From assembly GCF_003966125.1 (NCBI RefSeq), contig NZ_RXMA01000025.1:1-64000 (forward strand): a DNA stretch of 64,000 bases, written 5' to 3'. The DNA comes from Azospirillum griseum. Its GTDB lineage: Bacteria; Pseudomonadota; Alphaproteobacteria; Azospirillales; Azospirillaceae. This document shows positions 48,752 through 58,164 of this stretch, one piece after another. Below the pieces are notes generated by a model. The model was not told the origin of the DNA, searched no databases, and saw only the letters and a list, made by a program, of their open reading frames with translations. Position numbers and translations under genes: made by a program. Numbering within the stretch: the stretch's first letter is position 1; every line of letters begins with the position of its first letter.

Positions 48752-50035
48752 TCAGTGCAGCAGCAGATTCGGCAGCCACATCGAGAAGCCCGGCATGTAG
48801 GTGACAAGCCCCAGCGCCAGGATCAGCGCCGCGTAGAAGGGAAGGATGGTCTTCATCACCTCGCCCACCGATATCCCGCCAATGGCGCAACCGACGAACT
48901 GGGTGGTTCCAACCGGCGGGGTGTTCAGGCCCAACGCGCAGTTGATGAGCATCACCATGCCGAACTGAACCGGATCCATGCCGTATTGCTGGGCGATGGG
49001 CAGAAAGATCGGTGTGCAGATCAGGATGGTGCTGGCCATGTCCATGAAGGTGCCCAGCACGAACAGGATGATGTTGATCAGCAGGAAGATCACCAGCGGG
49101 TTCGACGAAATGCCCGACATGAACTGGCTGGTCAGCTCGGCCACTTCATAGAGCGCCATCAGATACTGGAACATGGTGGACACGCCGATCAGCAGCAGCA
49201 CCACGCCGGTGGTCTTCACCGCCTTCATTGTCGCCTTAACAAAGCTTTCCCAGCTTAAGGTCCGGTAGGCGAAAATCGTCAGGGCCAGGGAGTAGACCAC
49301 CGCCACCGACGCGCCCTCGGTCGCCGTGAAGATGCCCAGCAGGATGCCGCCCAGGATGATGACGACCACGAACAGACCAGGCAGCGCATGAGCAAAGGAT
49401 TGGAAGACCGTTGACCAGCCCGGAAAGGTCCCCGCCGGATAGCCGCGCTTGACCGCGACGAAATAGGCCGCCGCCAGCATGCAGACCGTCATCACCACCA
49501 CCGGCATCAACCCCGCCGCGATGAGCGCGCCGATCGACACCTTGCCGCCCGCCGCCAGCGAATAGAGGATCATGTTGTGGCTGGTTGGCATCAGGGCGCC
49601 CACCAGCGAGGCGTGGGTGGTGACGTTCACCGCGTAATCGGTGTGGTAGCCCTCGCGCTTCATCATCGGGATCATCACCGATCCCATCGCCGACACGTCG
49701 GCCACCGGGGAGCCGGACACGCCGCCGAACAGCGTGCAGGCGACCACATTGGCCATGCCCAGACCGCCCCGGATGTGGCCGACCATGTTGCGGGCCAGCG
49801 TCACGATCTTGTCGGCGATGCCGCCGTGCAGCATCAGTTCGCCGGAGAAGACAAAGAAGGGGATGGCGAGGAAGGAGAAGATGTTCATGCCCGAGGTCAT
49901 CTGTTGAAAGATGACGGCGTGGGGCAGCCCTTCATACATGATGGTGAAGAGCGACGAGAGGCCGATGGCGAAGGCGACGGGGACGCCCAGGATCAGCAGA
50001 CCGAAAAAGGTCGCGGAGAGTACGATCAGTTCCAT
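48752..50035 (-). CDS. dctM: TRAP transporter large permease (DctM family)
   Basis: 427 residues with about twelve membrane helices. DctM hallmarks are GVPVAFAIGLSSL, the substrate-binding loop FGGVSGSPVADVSAMGSVMIP and MLINCALGLNTPPVGT. It uses the sodium gradient to import an organic acid bound by DctP. It overlaps dctQ by 10 bases. Its place next to kdgF makes a uronate the likely cargo. Confidence 0.96.
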   Translation of the reverse strand: MELIVLSATFFGLLILGVPVAFAIGLSSLFTIMYEGLPHAVIFQQMTSGMNIFSFLAIPFFVFSGELMLHGGIADKIVTLARNMVGHIRGGLGMANVVACTLFGGVSGSPVADVSAMGSVMIPMMKREGYHTDYAVNVTTHASLVGALMPTSHNMILYSLAAGGKVSIGALIAAGLMPVVVMTVCMLAAAYFVAVKRGYPAGTFPGWSTVFQSFAHALPGLFVVVIILGGILLGIFTATEGASVAVVYSLALTIFAYRTLSWESFVKATMKAVKTTGVVLLLIGVSTMFQYLMALYEVAELTSQFMSGISSNPLVIFLLINIILFVLGTFMDMASTILICTPIFLPIAQQYGMDPVQFGMVMLINCALGLNTPPVGTTQFVGCAIGGISVGEVMKTILPFYAALILALGLVTYMPGFSMWLPNLLLH

Positions 50036-50565
50036 GTCGGCTCGACCTCTTCATGGCGCAGCAGGGCGAGCGTGTGCTCGACCGAAAACAGGACGATCAG
50101 GCAACCGGACAGGCTGAGCGGCACATAGCGCACGATTTCCGGCAGGCCCAGATTGGGGATCGCGTAAGTGGACACCGACATGCCGAGCACCCAGCCGTTG
50201 TAGGCCATCGATGCGCCGAAACCGGCCACCAGGATGTGGATGAGGATCTCGAACCAACGTTGAACGTGCAGCGGCAGCAGGATGACCACCGAGTCCATGC
50301 CGATGTGTCCGGCGTCGCGCACGGCCACCGCCGCGCCCAGCATCGTCACATACAGCACCAGAACCAGCGCCAGGCTTTCCGCCCAGGTCGGTGTCTGGTT
50401 GAAGACGTACCGTCCGACGACCTCGTAAAACACGATTCCGACGATGCTCATCAGACCGATGACGGCGATCACCGTGCCAAGCCGCGCCAACGCGATGTTC
50501 ACCAGGGTCAGAAGCCGCCGGGGCTGCGCCTGCGCGCCGCCATCCACCAAGCTGTCTTGCATCAT
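50026..50565 (-). CDS. dctQ: TRAP transporter small permease (DctQ family)
   Basis: 179 residues with four membrane helices (GTVIAVIGLMSIVGIVFYEVVGR at the first) and the family motif EVVGRYVFNQTPTWAESLALVL (given here in part, residues about 48-69). It forms the small membrane subunit that packs against DctM. It starts 62 bases after the dctP stop and overlaps dctM. The second Met is an alternative start. Confidence 0.94.
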   Translation of the reverse strand: MMQDSLVDGGAQAQPRRLLTLVNIALARLGTVIAVIGLMSIVGIVFYEVVGRYVFNQTPTWAESLALVLVLYVTMLGAAVAVRDAGHIGMDSVVILLPLHVQRWFEILIHILVAGFGASMAYNGWVLGMSVSTYAIPNLGLPEIVRYVPLSLSGCLIVLFSVEHTLALLRHEEVEPTWN

Positions 50566-50627
50566 GGTTGCTCCCAGGGACCGGGATGGCGAGCGAGCGG
50601 ACCCGCTCGCCGGACCGGCTCAAATCG

Positions 50628-51623
50628 TTACTTGCTCTGTTGGATGCGGGTGACGAGGCTCTTCAAAACCGGGGTGCTGGCGAATTTCTCGTAAACCGGC
50701 TTCATGGCATCGACCAACTCCTGCTTGTTGGCGATGGTGATGATCTGGGCACCGCCCGCTTCCACCATCTTGCGGGAATTGACTTCGCGTTCGTCCCACA
50801 GCTTGCGCATGAAGGGGACCGAGTCCTTGGCCGCCTGACGGATCAACGCCTGATCGTCCTTCGACAACCGGTCCCAGATGACCTTGGAGAAGACCAACAC
50901 TTCCGGGGCCAGCGAATGTTCGGTCAGGCTGTAGTAACGGGCCGCTTCGAAATGGCGGGAGGATTCATAGCTGGGCCAGTTGTTTTCCGCTCCATCGACG
51001 ATGCCGGTCTTCAGCGCTGTGAACACCTCGCCGTAGGGCATCGGCGTCGGGTTCGCCCCCAGCGCGTTGACCATGCCGACGAACAGATCCGACGGCTGGA
51101 CGCGGATCTTCAGGCCCTTGAAATCCTCCAGCGACTTGATCGGCTTCTTGGCGGTGTAGAAGGAACGCGACCCGCTGTCGTAGAAGGCCAGGCCAATCAA
51201 GCCCTGCGCTTCCATCGCCTTCAGGATGTCGTCGCCAATCGGGCCGTCCAGAACGCTGCGCATGTGCGCGGTGTCGCGGAAGATGAAGGGCAGCACGGTG
51301 ACGAGCGTTTCCGGCACGATGCTGTTCAGGGCACCGGCGTTGATCCGCATCATGTCCAGACCGCCCAGCTTGAGCTGTTCGATCGTGTCCTTTTCCGTGC
51401 CCAGCGCGCCCGAGGGGAACACGCGGATGTTCAGCTTGCCGTTGGTCTTTTCGGCCAGCGTGCGGCCCATCTGCTTGACCGCCTCAACCGTCGGGTAATC
51501 GGCGGGGTGGACGTCGGCGGAGCGGAAATCGCGCGCCTGGGCCGTTTGGGGGGCGGTCAGGGCGACGGTCGCGCCAAAGGTGAGCGCCGCAGCGACGGCC
51601 AGTGAACGAAGCAACCCGGGCAT
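50628..51623 (-). CDS. dctP: TRAP transporter solute-binding protein (DctP family)
   Basis: 331 residues from MPGLLRSLAVAAAL with GGAGGAGA upstream; 45 open codons before it are not convincing. The signal peptide ends TAQA|RDFRS. DctP fold with the carboxylate-binding arginine in LKIRVQPSDLFVGM and the hinge segment GAENNWPSYESSRHFE. Binding proteins of this branch take uronates such as galacturonate or glucuronate, which fits the kdu/kdg genes nearby. The gene is divergent from a chemoreceptor, with 580 bases between them. Confidence 0.93.
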   Translation of the reverse strand: MPGLLRSLAVAAALTFGATVALTAPQTAQARDFRSADVHPADYPTVEAVKQMGRTLAEKTNGKLNIRVFPSGALGTEKDTIEQLKLGGLDMMRINAGALNSIVPETLVTVLPFIFRDTAHMRSVLDGPIGDDILKAMEAQGLIGLAFYDSGSRSFYTAKKPIKSLEDFKGLKIRVQPSDLFVGMVNALGANPTPMPYGEVFTALKTGIVDGAENNWPSYESSRHFEAARYYSLTEHSLAPEVLVFSKVIWDRLSKDDQALIRQAAKDSVPFMRKLWDEREVNSRKMVEAGGAQIITIANKQELVDAMKPVYEKFASTPVLKSLVTRIQQSK

Positions 51624-52205
51624 CAACGTCTCCTCCAGTGTGATTGGAACCGGTCGGCTCGACCGCATCCGGCTCTTTGGTTTTGATGGGTAAGGGTGTT
51701 TGGGCAAAAAATGGCGTGGCGGCGGCGACACGGGCACCGCAGCGCTTGCGATCATCATGGAAAAACGAACAACCTGTGGAAAACCCGTAGTCCGTTCAGA
51801 CGCGTATGCGGATTCTGTCAGACAACTGTTTTGAAATATTCAGACAACCACGCTCGATTCCTGTCCAGCACCGGGATCGCTTGTGGATTCTCCTTATTTC
51901 TTTCTTGCGTGGATCTGCGCATTCATATCGCCAACGGGGAAACACCTGTTTGGCAAGTCCCAACTTGCATGGATCGGTCTGGCGAACACGCTGTCCGAAC
52001 GACGGCGCGCTGCTTTGACCGCCAACACTTTGTTGGGCACGCCATTGGTTTGTCCCGCTAAAAACCACTCTAGCCTTGCGGCGCATAAGTGGTCAAGTGG
52101 TAAGATGACTTTGTGCGATGACCAAGCGAATCTGTTGGGCATCCATCGCGCGGGCGTCGTCGTCGTATGGGCAATGTGAGCGACCTGTCAAACAAGGGGA
52201 TGGTG
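51624..52205. other. Long divergent intergenic region (dctP / chemoreceptor)
   Basis: About 580 bases with no supported gene. Composition is clearly lower in G+C than the flanking genes, especially 51770-52130, in keeping with a control region. Two CAGACAA heptamers (51819 and 51841) lie 22 bases apart. Short open frames (for example 51796-52086 minus, 51883-52179 plus) lack ribosome binding sites and coding bias. Confidence 0.5.
51815..51847. promoter_or_regulatory. Candidate GntR/FadR-type operator upstream of dctP
   Basis: CTGTCAGACAA (51815-51825) matches five of six fixed positions of the FadR-subfamily pattern TNGTNNNACNA, and its half CAGACAA recurs 22 bases later (51841-51847), about two helical turns away. 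The same heptamer stands just upstream of the first GntR gene (55373-55379). Confidence 0.35.
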
Positions 52206-54395
52206 ATGATGGCGCAGGCGGCGGCAGTCCAGGGCACACCCGGCTCCATGACCATCGGCGGGGGCAATGGCCCTTGGTACAGCGGCTTGCGTGGCAAATT
52301 GATGTCGGCGATCGGCGTGGTCCTGTCGGGCACTCTGGTTGCGGCGGCGGTGGCGCTGGCGGGCTATGCCAACGTCCGCGCCACCATCGATGTGATCGTT
52401 GGGCAGGCGGTGCCCGCGATGAACGAAGGCATGTCGGTGGCCCAGCAGGCCGAACGACTGGTCGCTCTGGCTCCGGCGCTGTCCTCCGCCACGGACGTGA
52501 AGGCTCGGGAGGAGGTGTCCGGCCGCATCCAGCAGGCCCGGCAGGAGTTCGCCGCCCGCTTGGACCGTCTGCGCGCCGATGGCATGGGAGGCGGCCAACT
52601 GGTGGCGATTGAGGAGGCGGCCAAGGCGTTGCTGGTCAATCTCGATCAACTGGACGCCGCCGCCGCCGACCGGGTGCGCCACGCCGGACAGCGCGGGACG
52701 CTGTTGCCCAAGGTGTTGGAGGCCGATGGGCAGATTCAGAAATTCACCGCCCCTTGGCGCACGGTTCTGGCCAACGAGGAGGAGCAGGCGCGCGAAACCC
52801 TGGCCGACTCCGATTCCTCGCCGGAGGATCTGCATCGCGCCGCTGACGCGCTGCTCGATGTCGCCAAGCGCGCCAAGCCTCTGATGACGGTGATCGAGGA
52901 GTCAACCAACGCCCGCAACATGCTGTTGGAGGCTTCCAGCAGCGGCGATGACCAGAGGCTGACCATCATCGAAACGCGGCTGGGGTTGGTGTTTGCCACC
53001 ATCGAGGGCGCGGCTGCGGCGTTGCCCGAAAAACTGGGGTCGGTCATTGATGCCCAAAACAAGGTGTTGCGCGCGCTGGCGCTGGGGCCGAACGCCCTGA
53101 TCGATTCGCGGCGTCATGAGTTGATGATTCAGTCCCATGCGGCCAAGCTTCTGGAAAGCAACCACAGCCTGACCGCGCGTTTGGCCACAGGCATCACCGA
53201 TCTGGTGGCGGAGCAGAAAAATGGCATCGCTGCCGCCAGCGGAGCGACGGGGCGGATGCTGGACAACAGCCGTTTGACCCAGATCGGTGTCAGCGTCGCC
53301 AGCGTCATCGTGTCGATCCTGGTGGTATGGCTTTATGTCGGGCGCAGCTTGGTCCGTCGCCTGCTGCTGCTGAAATCCAGCATGGGGCGGATCGCGGCGG
53401 GGGATCTCGACACCGACATCGCGCTGGACGGGCGCGACGAGATTGCCGAAATGGGGGCGGCGCTGCGCGTGTTCCGCGACACCGCGCGTGAGGTGGAGCA
53501 GACCCGCGCCCAGGCGGAGGTTGAACGCAGCCGTGCTGCGGGGGAACGCCGTCAGGCGATGCTGACCATCGCCGACCAGTTCGAAAGCGGGGTCAAGATC
53601 GTGGTGGAAACGGTGTCCGCCGCCGCCAACCAGATGCACGAAACCGCGTCCACCATGGTGGACACCGCACAGGACACCGAACGTCAGGCGGGCAGCGCGG
53701 CGGACGCGGCGCAACAGGCGTCCAGCAATGTGGACAGCGCGGCGTCTGCCGCGCATCAACTGTCCGCCTCCATCAGCGAGATTTCGCGGCAGGTCACGGA
53801 ATCGGCGACCATCACCGGCCAGGCGGCCCGTGACGCCGAGCGGACCGACGTAACGATGCACAGCCTGAACGACGCGGCGGCCCGGATCGGCGCGGTCCTG
53901 GATCTCATCACCGACATCGCTGGACAGACCAATCTGCTGGCGCTCAACGCCACCATCGAAGCGGCGCGTGCCGGAGAGGCGGGCAAGGGATTCGCCGTGG
54001 TGGCGCAGGAGGTCAAACAACTGGCGAGTCAGACCGCCAAGGCCACCGACCAGATCGCCGGGCAGGTCAACGCTATGCAAACCGCCACCACCGACGCCGT
54101 CAGCGCCATCCGCAACATCGGGGCGACCATCGCCCGCTTGAACGACATCGCCACCGGCATCGCGGCGGCGGTCGAAGAACAAGGGGCGGCGACGGCTGAA
54201 ATCGCCCGCAACGTGCAGCAGGCGGCGGGCGGAACGGCGCGGGCGTCGCAAGACATCGGGTTGGTGCGCACCGCCGCCGGGCAAACCGGCCAATCGGCCC
54301 AAGCGGTGCTGTCGGTGGCGGGGCAGGTGTCCACCGAAACCAACCGGCTGCTGCAACAGATCGATTCGTTCCTGCGTCAGGTTCGGTCGGCCTGA
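52206..54395 (+). CDS. Methyl-accepting chemotaxis protein
   Basis: 729 residues from ATG 52206, six bases after AAGGGG; ATG 52209, 52200 and 52167 are other options. TM1 ([20 protein letters not shown]), a periplasmic helical domain of about 310 residues, TM2 (about 359-379, [18 protein letters not shown]), HAMP ([18 protein letters not shown]), and the tip [20 protein letters not shown]. It is divergent from the TRAP operon, so its ligand may be the transported acid or the loaded binding protein. No C-terminal pentapeptide. Confidence 0.92.
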   Translation: MMAQAAAVQGTPGSMTIGGGNGPWYSGLRGKLMSAIGVVLSGTLVAAAVALAGYANVRATIDVIVGQAVPAMNEGMSVAQQAERLVALAPALSSATDVKAREEVSGRIQQARQEFAARLDRLRADGMGGGQLVAIEEAAKALLVNLDQLDAAAADRVRHAGQRGTLLPKVLEADGQIQKFTAPWRTVLANEEEQARETLADSDSSPEDLHRAADALLDVAKRAKPLMTVIEESTNARNMLLEASSSGDDQRLTIIETRLGLVFATIEGAAAALPEKLGSVIDAQNKVLRALALGPNALIDSRRHELMIQSHAAKLLESNHSLTARLATGITDLVAEQKNGIAAASGATGRMLDNSRLTQIGVSVASVIVSILVVWLYVGRSLVRRLLLLKSSMGRIAAGDLDTDIALDGRDEIAEMGAALRVFRDTAREVEQTRAQAEVERSRAAGERRQAMLTIADQFESGVKIVVETVSAAANQMHETASTMVDTAQDTERQAGSAADAAQQASSNVDSAASAAHQLSASISEISRQVTESATITGQAARDAERTDVTMHSLNDAAARIGAVLDLITDIAGQTNLLALNATIEAARAGEAGKGFAVVAQEVKQLASQTAKATDQIAGQVNAMQTATTDAVSAIRNIGATIARLNDIATGIAAAVEEQGAATAEIARNVQQAAGGTARASQDIGLVRTAAGQTGQSAQAVLSVAGQVSTETNRLLQQIDSFLRQVRSA

Positions 54396-54606
54396 GCGTC
54401 ATCGGTTCTCTTTCACCCCCCCCCGGTTTCAACCAACACTCCGGGGCAGGACCGCGACACCACGTTCCTGCGCGAACGGTGGGCGCGCGACGCAGGCACA
54501 ACACGGGCAATGATCCTCCTGCCCCCCGTGATCCGCCGCGCCGCAGCACAGCGCCCCACGGTTGTTGTGTCCTGCCCCCCTTTTCGTGGGTGGTGAATGG
54601 TTTGGG

Positions 54607-55353
54607 TCAGACGTCCTGGTGCTGATCGGTGATGCGTTGGCGGGCGCGGTTGATGTGATAGCGCATCGCCAGATTGGCGGATTCGGAATCGCCCATGGCG
54701 ATGGCGTCGTAAATCCGGCTGTGCTCGTCCAGAACGCGTTGAATGCGCTGGTCGGACCCTTCGCGGGTGATGTTCAGGGCCACGGCCATGGAATTTTCGA
54801 TGGCGGCGTGCAGCGTTTCCAGGATCGACACGAACATCTCGTTGCAGCTCGCCTCCGCGACCGCACGGTGAAAGGCGAAATCGGCGGAACTGGCCGACCC
54901 GCGCGACTCGACCGCGCGCCCCAGATCCTCCAGCGCCGCCTTGATCTGGCCGAGTTGCTGGGAGGAGCGCCGCTTGGCCGCCAGGGCCGCCGCCTCCCCC
55001 TCCAACGGCACGCGCAGCTCGTAGCAGCGCAGAATCCCGGCAATGTCCGATGCCCCGGCGATGGCGATCAGCCCCTGCGGCGGGCGGCGTTGCACATAGG
55101 TGCCGGACCCTTGGCGGGCGACGACCAAACCATCGGCCTGCAGCAGCATCATCGCTTCCCGCACCACCGGGCGCGAGACCTCGAACATCAGGCAGAGTTC
55201 CTTTTCCGACGGCAGCTTGTCGCCCTCCTTTAGGGTCCCGGACACGATCTGTTCCAGGATTTGCCCATAGAGCTGATCGCCCAGCCGTTCCTTGCGCTTG
55301 GGCTGCAACGTCAATCCGGCCAACTTCGCCATTCCCAACACCCGCGCCAACAT
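54607..55353 (-). CDS. GntR family regulator, FadR/FCD type (1)
   Basis: 248 residues. N-terminal winged helix (LYGQILEQIVSGTLKEGDKLPSEKEL, given in part: residues about 28-53) with RPVVREAMMLLQADGLVV, and an FCD ligand domain carrying the metal/acid-binding His and Asp residues (DFAFHRAVAEAS, EHSRIYDAIAMGD). FadR-type regulators such as UxuR, ExuR and LldR sense hydroxy acids and uronates. Its place between the kdu operon and the chemoreceptor suggests it controls the locus. Confidence 0.93.
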   Translation of the reverse strand: MLARVLGMAKLAGLTLQPKRKERLGDQLYGQILEQIVSGTLKEGDKLPSEKELCLMFEVSRPVVREAMMLLQADGLVVARQGSGTYVQRRPPQGLIAIAGASDIAGILRCYELRVPLEGEAAALAAKRRSSQQLGQIKAALEDLGRAVESRGSASSADFAFHRAVAEASCNEMFVSILETLHAAIENSMAVALNITREGSDQRIQRVLDEHSRIYDAIAMGDSESANLAMRYHINRARQRITDQHQDV

Positions 55354-55515
55354 GATTCACCGCTCATGTTAGCAGACAAGTTGACCTATAGGAATGTCGC
55401 AAATAAGGGTATTGGCGCAACAAAACAGGCCCGGCGACGCGGGGTCGTCAGGTGGGTGGGCGTTGATTGTGCGGAGTGACGCGGTGGCGACCGCCTCACC
55501 CCAAGAGCGCATCGG

Positions 55516-56277
55516 TCAACCGGGCGGACGCGGTGCGCGGTCGTCGATGAAAAAGGTCGGTTCCTCAACCCGGTAGGCGTCGATTCCCTCCCGCAGTTTT
55601 TCCAGATGATGCTTGATCGCGCGGGCCGCCGCGTCGCCGTCATGGGCGGCGATGGCGGTGACGACCGCCGCGTGTTCGCCAATCACCCGATCCATCCGTC
55701 CCGGTTCGGGCAGGGTCAGGCGGCGGTAGCGGTCGATCTGCACTTTGACCTGTTGAATGAGCGCCCACACCCCCGGCAACCCGGCGGTGTCCGACAGGGC
55801 GGCGTGAAACTCCTCGTCGGCCATGTGGAAGCCGTCGCGGTCGCAAGCCTCCGCCATGGCGCGCTGATGCGCAACGATGGCGCTCAACCGGGCGACCTGC
55901 TCCGGTGTGGCGCGTTCGGCGGCGTGACGCACGCAGGCTTCTTCCAAGGCGGACCGGATGATGATGGTTTCCGGCAGGTCGGACAGCGGGATGCGGGCGA
56001 CGAAGGTCCCCGATTGCGGAAACACCTCGACCAGCCGTTCGGAGGTGAGCTTCAGCACCGCTTCGCGCACCGGGGTGCGGCTGACGCCGTGGGCCTGGGC
56101 CAGATCCTTTTCGCTGATCGGCTCGCCCGGCTTGCGCTGGAGGCTGAGAATGTCGGCGCGCAGTTGCTGATAGACCTGCTGCGCGGCGGTCAGGCCGCGT
56201 TCGCGCACCACCGCCGCCGGTTTCGGCGTGCGGCGGCGCGGTGCTGGGGATGCGTGTTCGCCCGCCTCAGCCGTCAT
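55516..56277 (-). CDS. GntR family regulator, FCD type (2)
   Basis: 253 residues from MTAEAGEHAS; the start overlaps the kdgK stop by ATGA. A Pro-rich N-terminal tail precedes the winged helix (AQQVYQQLRADILSLQRKPGE, VSRTPVREAVLKLTSERLVEV) and an FCD domain (EEFHAALSDTAG, EHAAVVTAIAAHDGDAA). As the last gene of the kduI...kdgK operon it probably provides feedback control. Two GntR regulators side by side on the same strand suggest separate inputs, for example uronate and deoxy-acid. Confidence 0.93.
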   Translation of the reverse strand: MTAEAGEHASPAPRRRTPKPAAVVRERGLTAAQQVYQQLRADILSLQRKPGEPISEKDLAQAHGVSRTPVREAVLKLTSERLVEVFPQSGTFVARIPLSDLPETIIIRSALEEACVRHAAERATPEQVARLSAIVAHQRAMAEACDRDGFHMADEEFHAALSDTAGLPGVWALIQQVKVQIDRYRRLTLPEPGRMDRVIGEHAAVVTAIAAHDGDAAARAIKHHLEKLREGIDAYRVEEPTFFIDDRAPRPPG

Positions 56278-57212
56278 GATGCCCCCCGCAATTCCGCCGC
56301 AACCGCCGCCGTGGCCTGCGCCGGGACGATGGCACCGGGGTGGCCGATGACGATTCCGGCCAAGCGATGGCCCAACCCGGCCGCCGCCGCCACGCTCCAC
56401 CCGGTTTGCCGGGCCGCCAGATACCCGGCGCAAAAGCTGTCGCCCGCCGCCGTGGTGTCCACCACCCGCTCCACCCGCGTGGCCGGGACCGTTTCCACCA
56501 TGCCGCCCCGTTCCCAGACCAGACAGCCGTCACCGCCGTTCTTGACAACGATTTCGGTGGCTCCGGCGTCGCGCCAGCGGTCGACAATGGCAGTGGGATC
56601 CTCGGCACCGAACAGCAGCGCCTCGTCCTCCACCCCCGACAGCACGACGTCCACCCGTCCGGCGAGGGCGGCGTAGGCGGCGCGGGCGGCGTCCAGGCCG
56701 GGCCAGTTGCGCGGGCGCAAATTGGTGTCGAAGGCGACCTTGGCACCCGCTGCCCGCGCCCGGTCCAGCGTCACCCCCAGCCGTTCCCGCCCCTCGTCGC
56801 CATACAGCGACAGGGAGATGCCTGACAGCATCAACAGGCCATAGCCGGGCAGCGCGTCCACCAGCGGGGCGGCGTCGGGGTGGGTAAACAGCTCGCGCGC
56901 CGGGGCGCGGTCGCGCCAATAAAAGAAGGAACGCTCGCCCTTGGCGTCGGTTTCGATGGTGTAGAGGCCGGGCACGCGACCGGGCAGACGGATCACCCGA
57001 TCCGTTCCCACCCCTTCCGCTGCCCAGGCGGCCAGCAGATCGGCGCTGTACGGGTCATCGCCCAGCAGCGTGACGTAATCGACCGCCGCGCCCAGCCGGG
57101 CCAGATACAGCGCGCAGTTCAGCGTGTCGCCGCCAAAGCCGAAGCGGGCGGTTCCGTCGCCGGTGCGACGGACTTCCAACATGCACTCACCGATGGCCGC
57201 GATCCGAGTCAT
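56274..57212 (-). CDS. kdgK: 2-dehydro-3-deoxygluconokinase (PfkB family)
   Basis: 312 residues from ATG 57212; TTG 57218 is an upstream alternative. Ribokinase fold: N-terminal IAAIGECMLEVRR, GGDTLNCALYLARLG, the KdgK-type substrate segment FFYWRDRAPAREL, and catalytic DTTAAGDSFCAGYLAA. It phosphorylates 2-keto-3-deoxygluconate to KDPG, which an Eda aldolase (not in the window) splits into pyruvate and glyceraldehyde 3-phosphate. Confidence 0.93.
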   Translation of the reverse strand: MTRIAAIGECMLEVRRTGDGTARFGFGGDTLNCALYLARLGAAVDYVTLLGDDPYSADLLAAWAAEGVGTDRVIRLPGRVPGLYTIETDAKGERSFFYWRDRAPARELFTHPDAAPLVDALPGYGLLMLSGISLSLYGDEGRERLGVTLDRARAAGAKVAFDTNLRPRNWPGLDAARAAYAALAGRVDVVLSGVEDEALLFGAEDPTAIVDRWRDAGATEIVVKNGGDGCLVWERGGMVETVPATRVERVVDTTAAGDSFCAGYLAARQTGWSVAAAAGLGHRLAGIVIGHPGAIVPAQATAAVAAELRGAS

Positions 57213-57233
57213 TCTCAAAAGCTTCCCTTGTTT

Positions 57234-58157
57234 TCAAAGCCTGTCTGAAAAATGCGCCACCAGCGCGTCGCGCATCATCGCCGCCATGCGCGCCCGCGTC
57301 TCTTCCGTCGCTGAACCGACATGCGGAAACAGAACGATGTCGGGGTGGGTGAGCAACTCGGCGCGCGGCGTGGGTTCGTCCTCGCACACGTCCAGCCCCG
57401 CCCCGGCGATGGTCCCGTCGGCCAAGGCCGCCAGCAACGCATCCTCGTCCACCACGCTGCCGCGCGCGACGTTGACCACCACCCCGCCCGGCCCCAAGGC
57501 CCGCAGCACCGCCGCGTTGACCAGATGGCGGGTGTCCGGCCCGCCGGGGCAGCACAGGGCGAGGAAATCGGACTCCGCCGCCAGCCCCTCCGCCGTCGGG
57601 TGGTAGGGATAGGGGGCCGCCGCCTTGGCGCGCGGCCCGTGATAGGCCACGCTCATGCCGAAGGCCGTGGCCCTCGTGGCGAGTGCCGCCCCGATGTGGC
57701 CCAGCCCGACGATGCCCAGCCGCCGCCCGGTCAGGCTGCGCGACAGGGGAAAGGCCCCCGCCGCCCAATCCCCGGCGCGCACGAAGCGTTCCGCCGCCGA
57801 GAAACGGCGGACAGCGGCCAGCAGCAGCGCCATGGCGGTGTCGGCGACGTCATCGGTCAACGCGGCCGAGGTGTTGGCGATCACCAGCCCCCGCCGCCGC
57901 GCCGCGTCGAGATCGACATACTCCAACCCGGCGCTGTAGGAGGACAGGATCTCCAGATTGGGCAGCGCCTCCAGCAGCGCCGCCGTCACCGGGGTGGGGG
58001 GACGGCACGCCAAGCCACGAACGCGCGGGGCGATGGCGGCGAAATCGGCGGAGCCGATCACCTCCGGCCCGAGCACGGTGAAACGCGCCGCCAAATCCTC
58101 CACCACACCGGGCGGCAGGGGGGCGGTGCACAGAATGGTGACGTCCGTCCGGCCCAT
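57234..58157 (-). CDS. D-isomer-specific 2-hydroxyacid dehydrogenase
   Basis: 307 residues. NAD(P)-binding motif LGIVGLGHIGAALATRA. Catalytic Arg in VVNVARGSVVDEDAL, Glu in DVCEDEPTP and His in LFPHVGSATEET are all present. It resembles hydroxypyruvate/glyoxylate reductases (GhrB-like). In this operon it could reduce a keto acid arising from sugar acid breakdown, such as tartronate semialdehyde or hydroxypyruvate, or oxidise a D-2-hydroxyacid. It stands 7 bases after the FAH-family gene. Confidence 0.9.
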   Translation of the reverse strand: MGRTDVTILCTAPLPPGVVEDLAARFTVLGPEVIGSADFAAIAPRVRGLACRPPTPVTAALLEALPNLEILSSYSAGLEYVDLDAARRRGLVIANTSAALTDDVADTAMALLLAAVRRFSAAERFVRAGDWAAGAFPLSRSLTGRRLGIVGLGHIGAALATRATAFGMSVAYHGPRAKAAAPYPYHPTAEGLAAESDFLALCCPGGPDTRHLVNAAVLRALGPGGVVVNVARGSVVDEDALLAALADGTIAGAGLDVCEDEPTPRAELLTHPDIVLFPHVGSATEETRARMAAMMRDALVAHFSDRL

Positions 58158-58164
58158 CTTGGCG

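Noticed and set aside
55476-55499. Hairpin after the second GntR gene as terminator of the kdu operon
   Set aside because: GTGA-c-GCGGT / ACCGC-c-TCAC folds, but it is short, has a mismatch and no T-run follows on the minus strand, so support is too weak.
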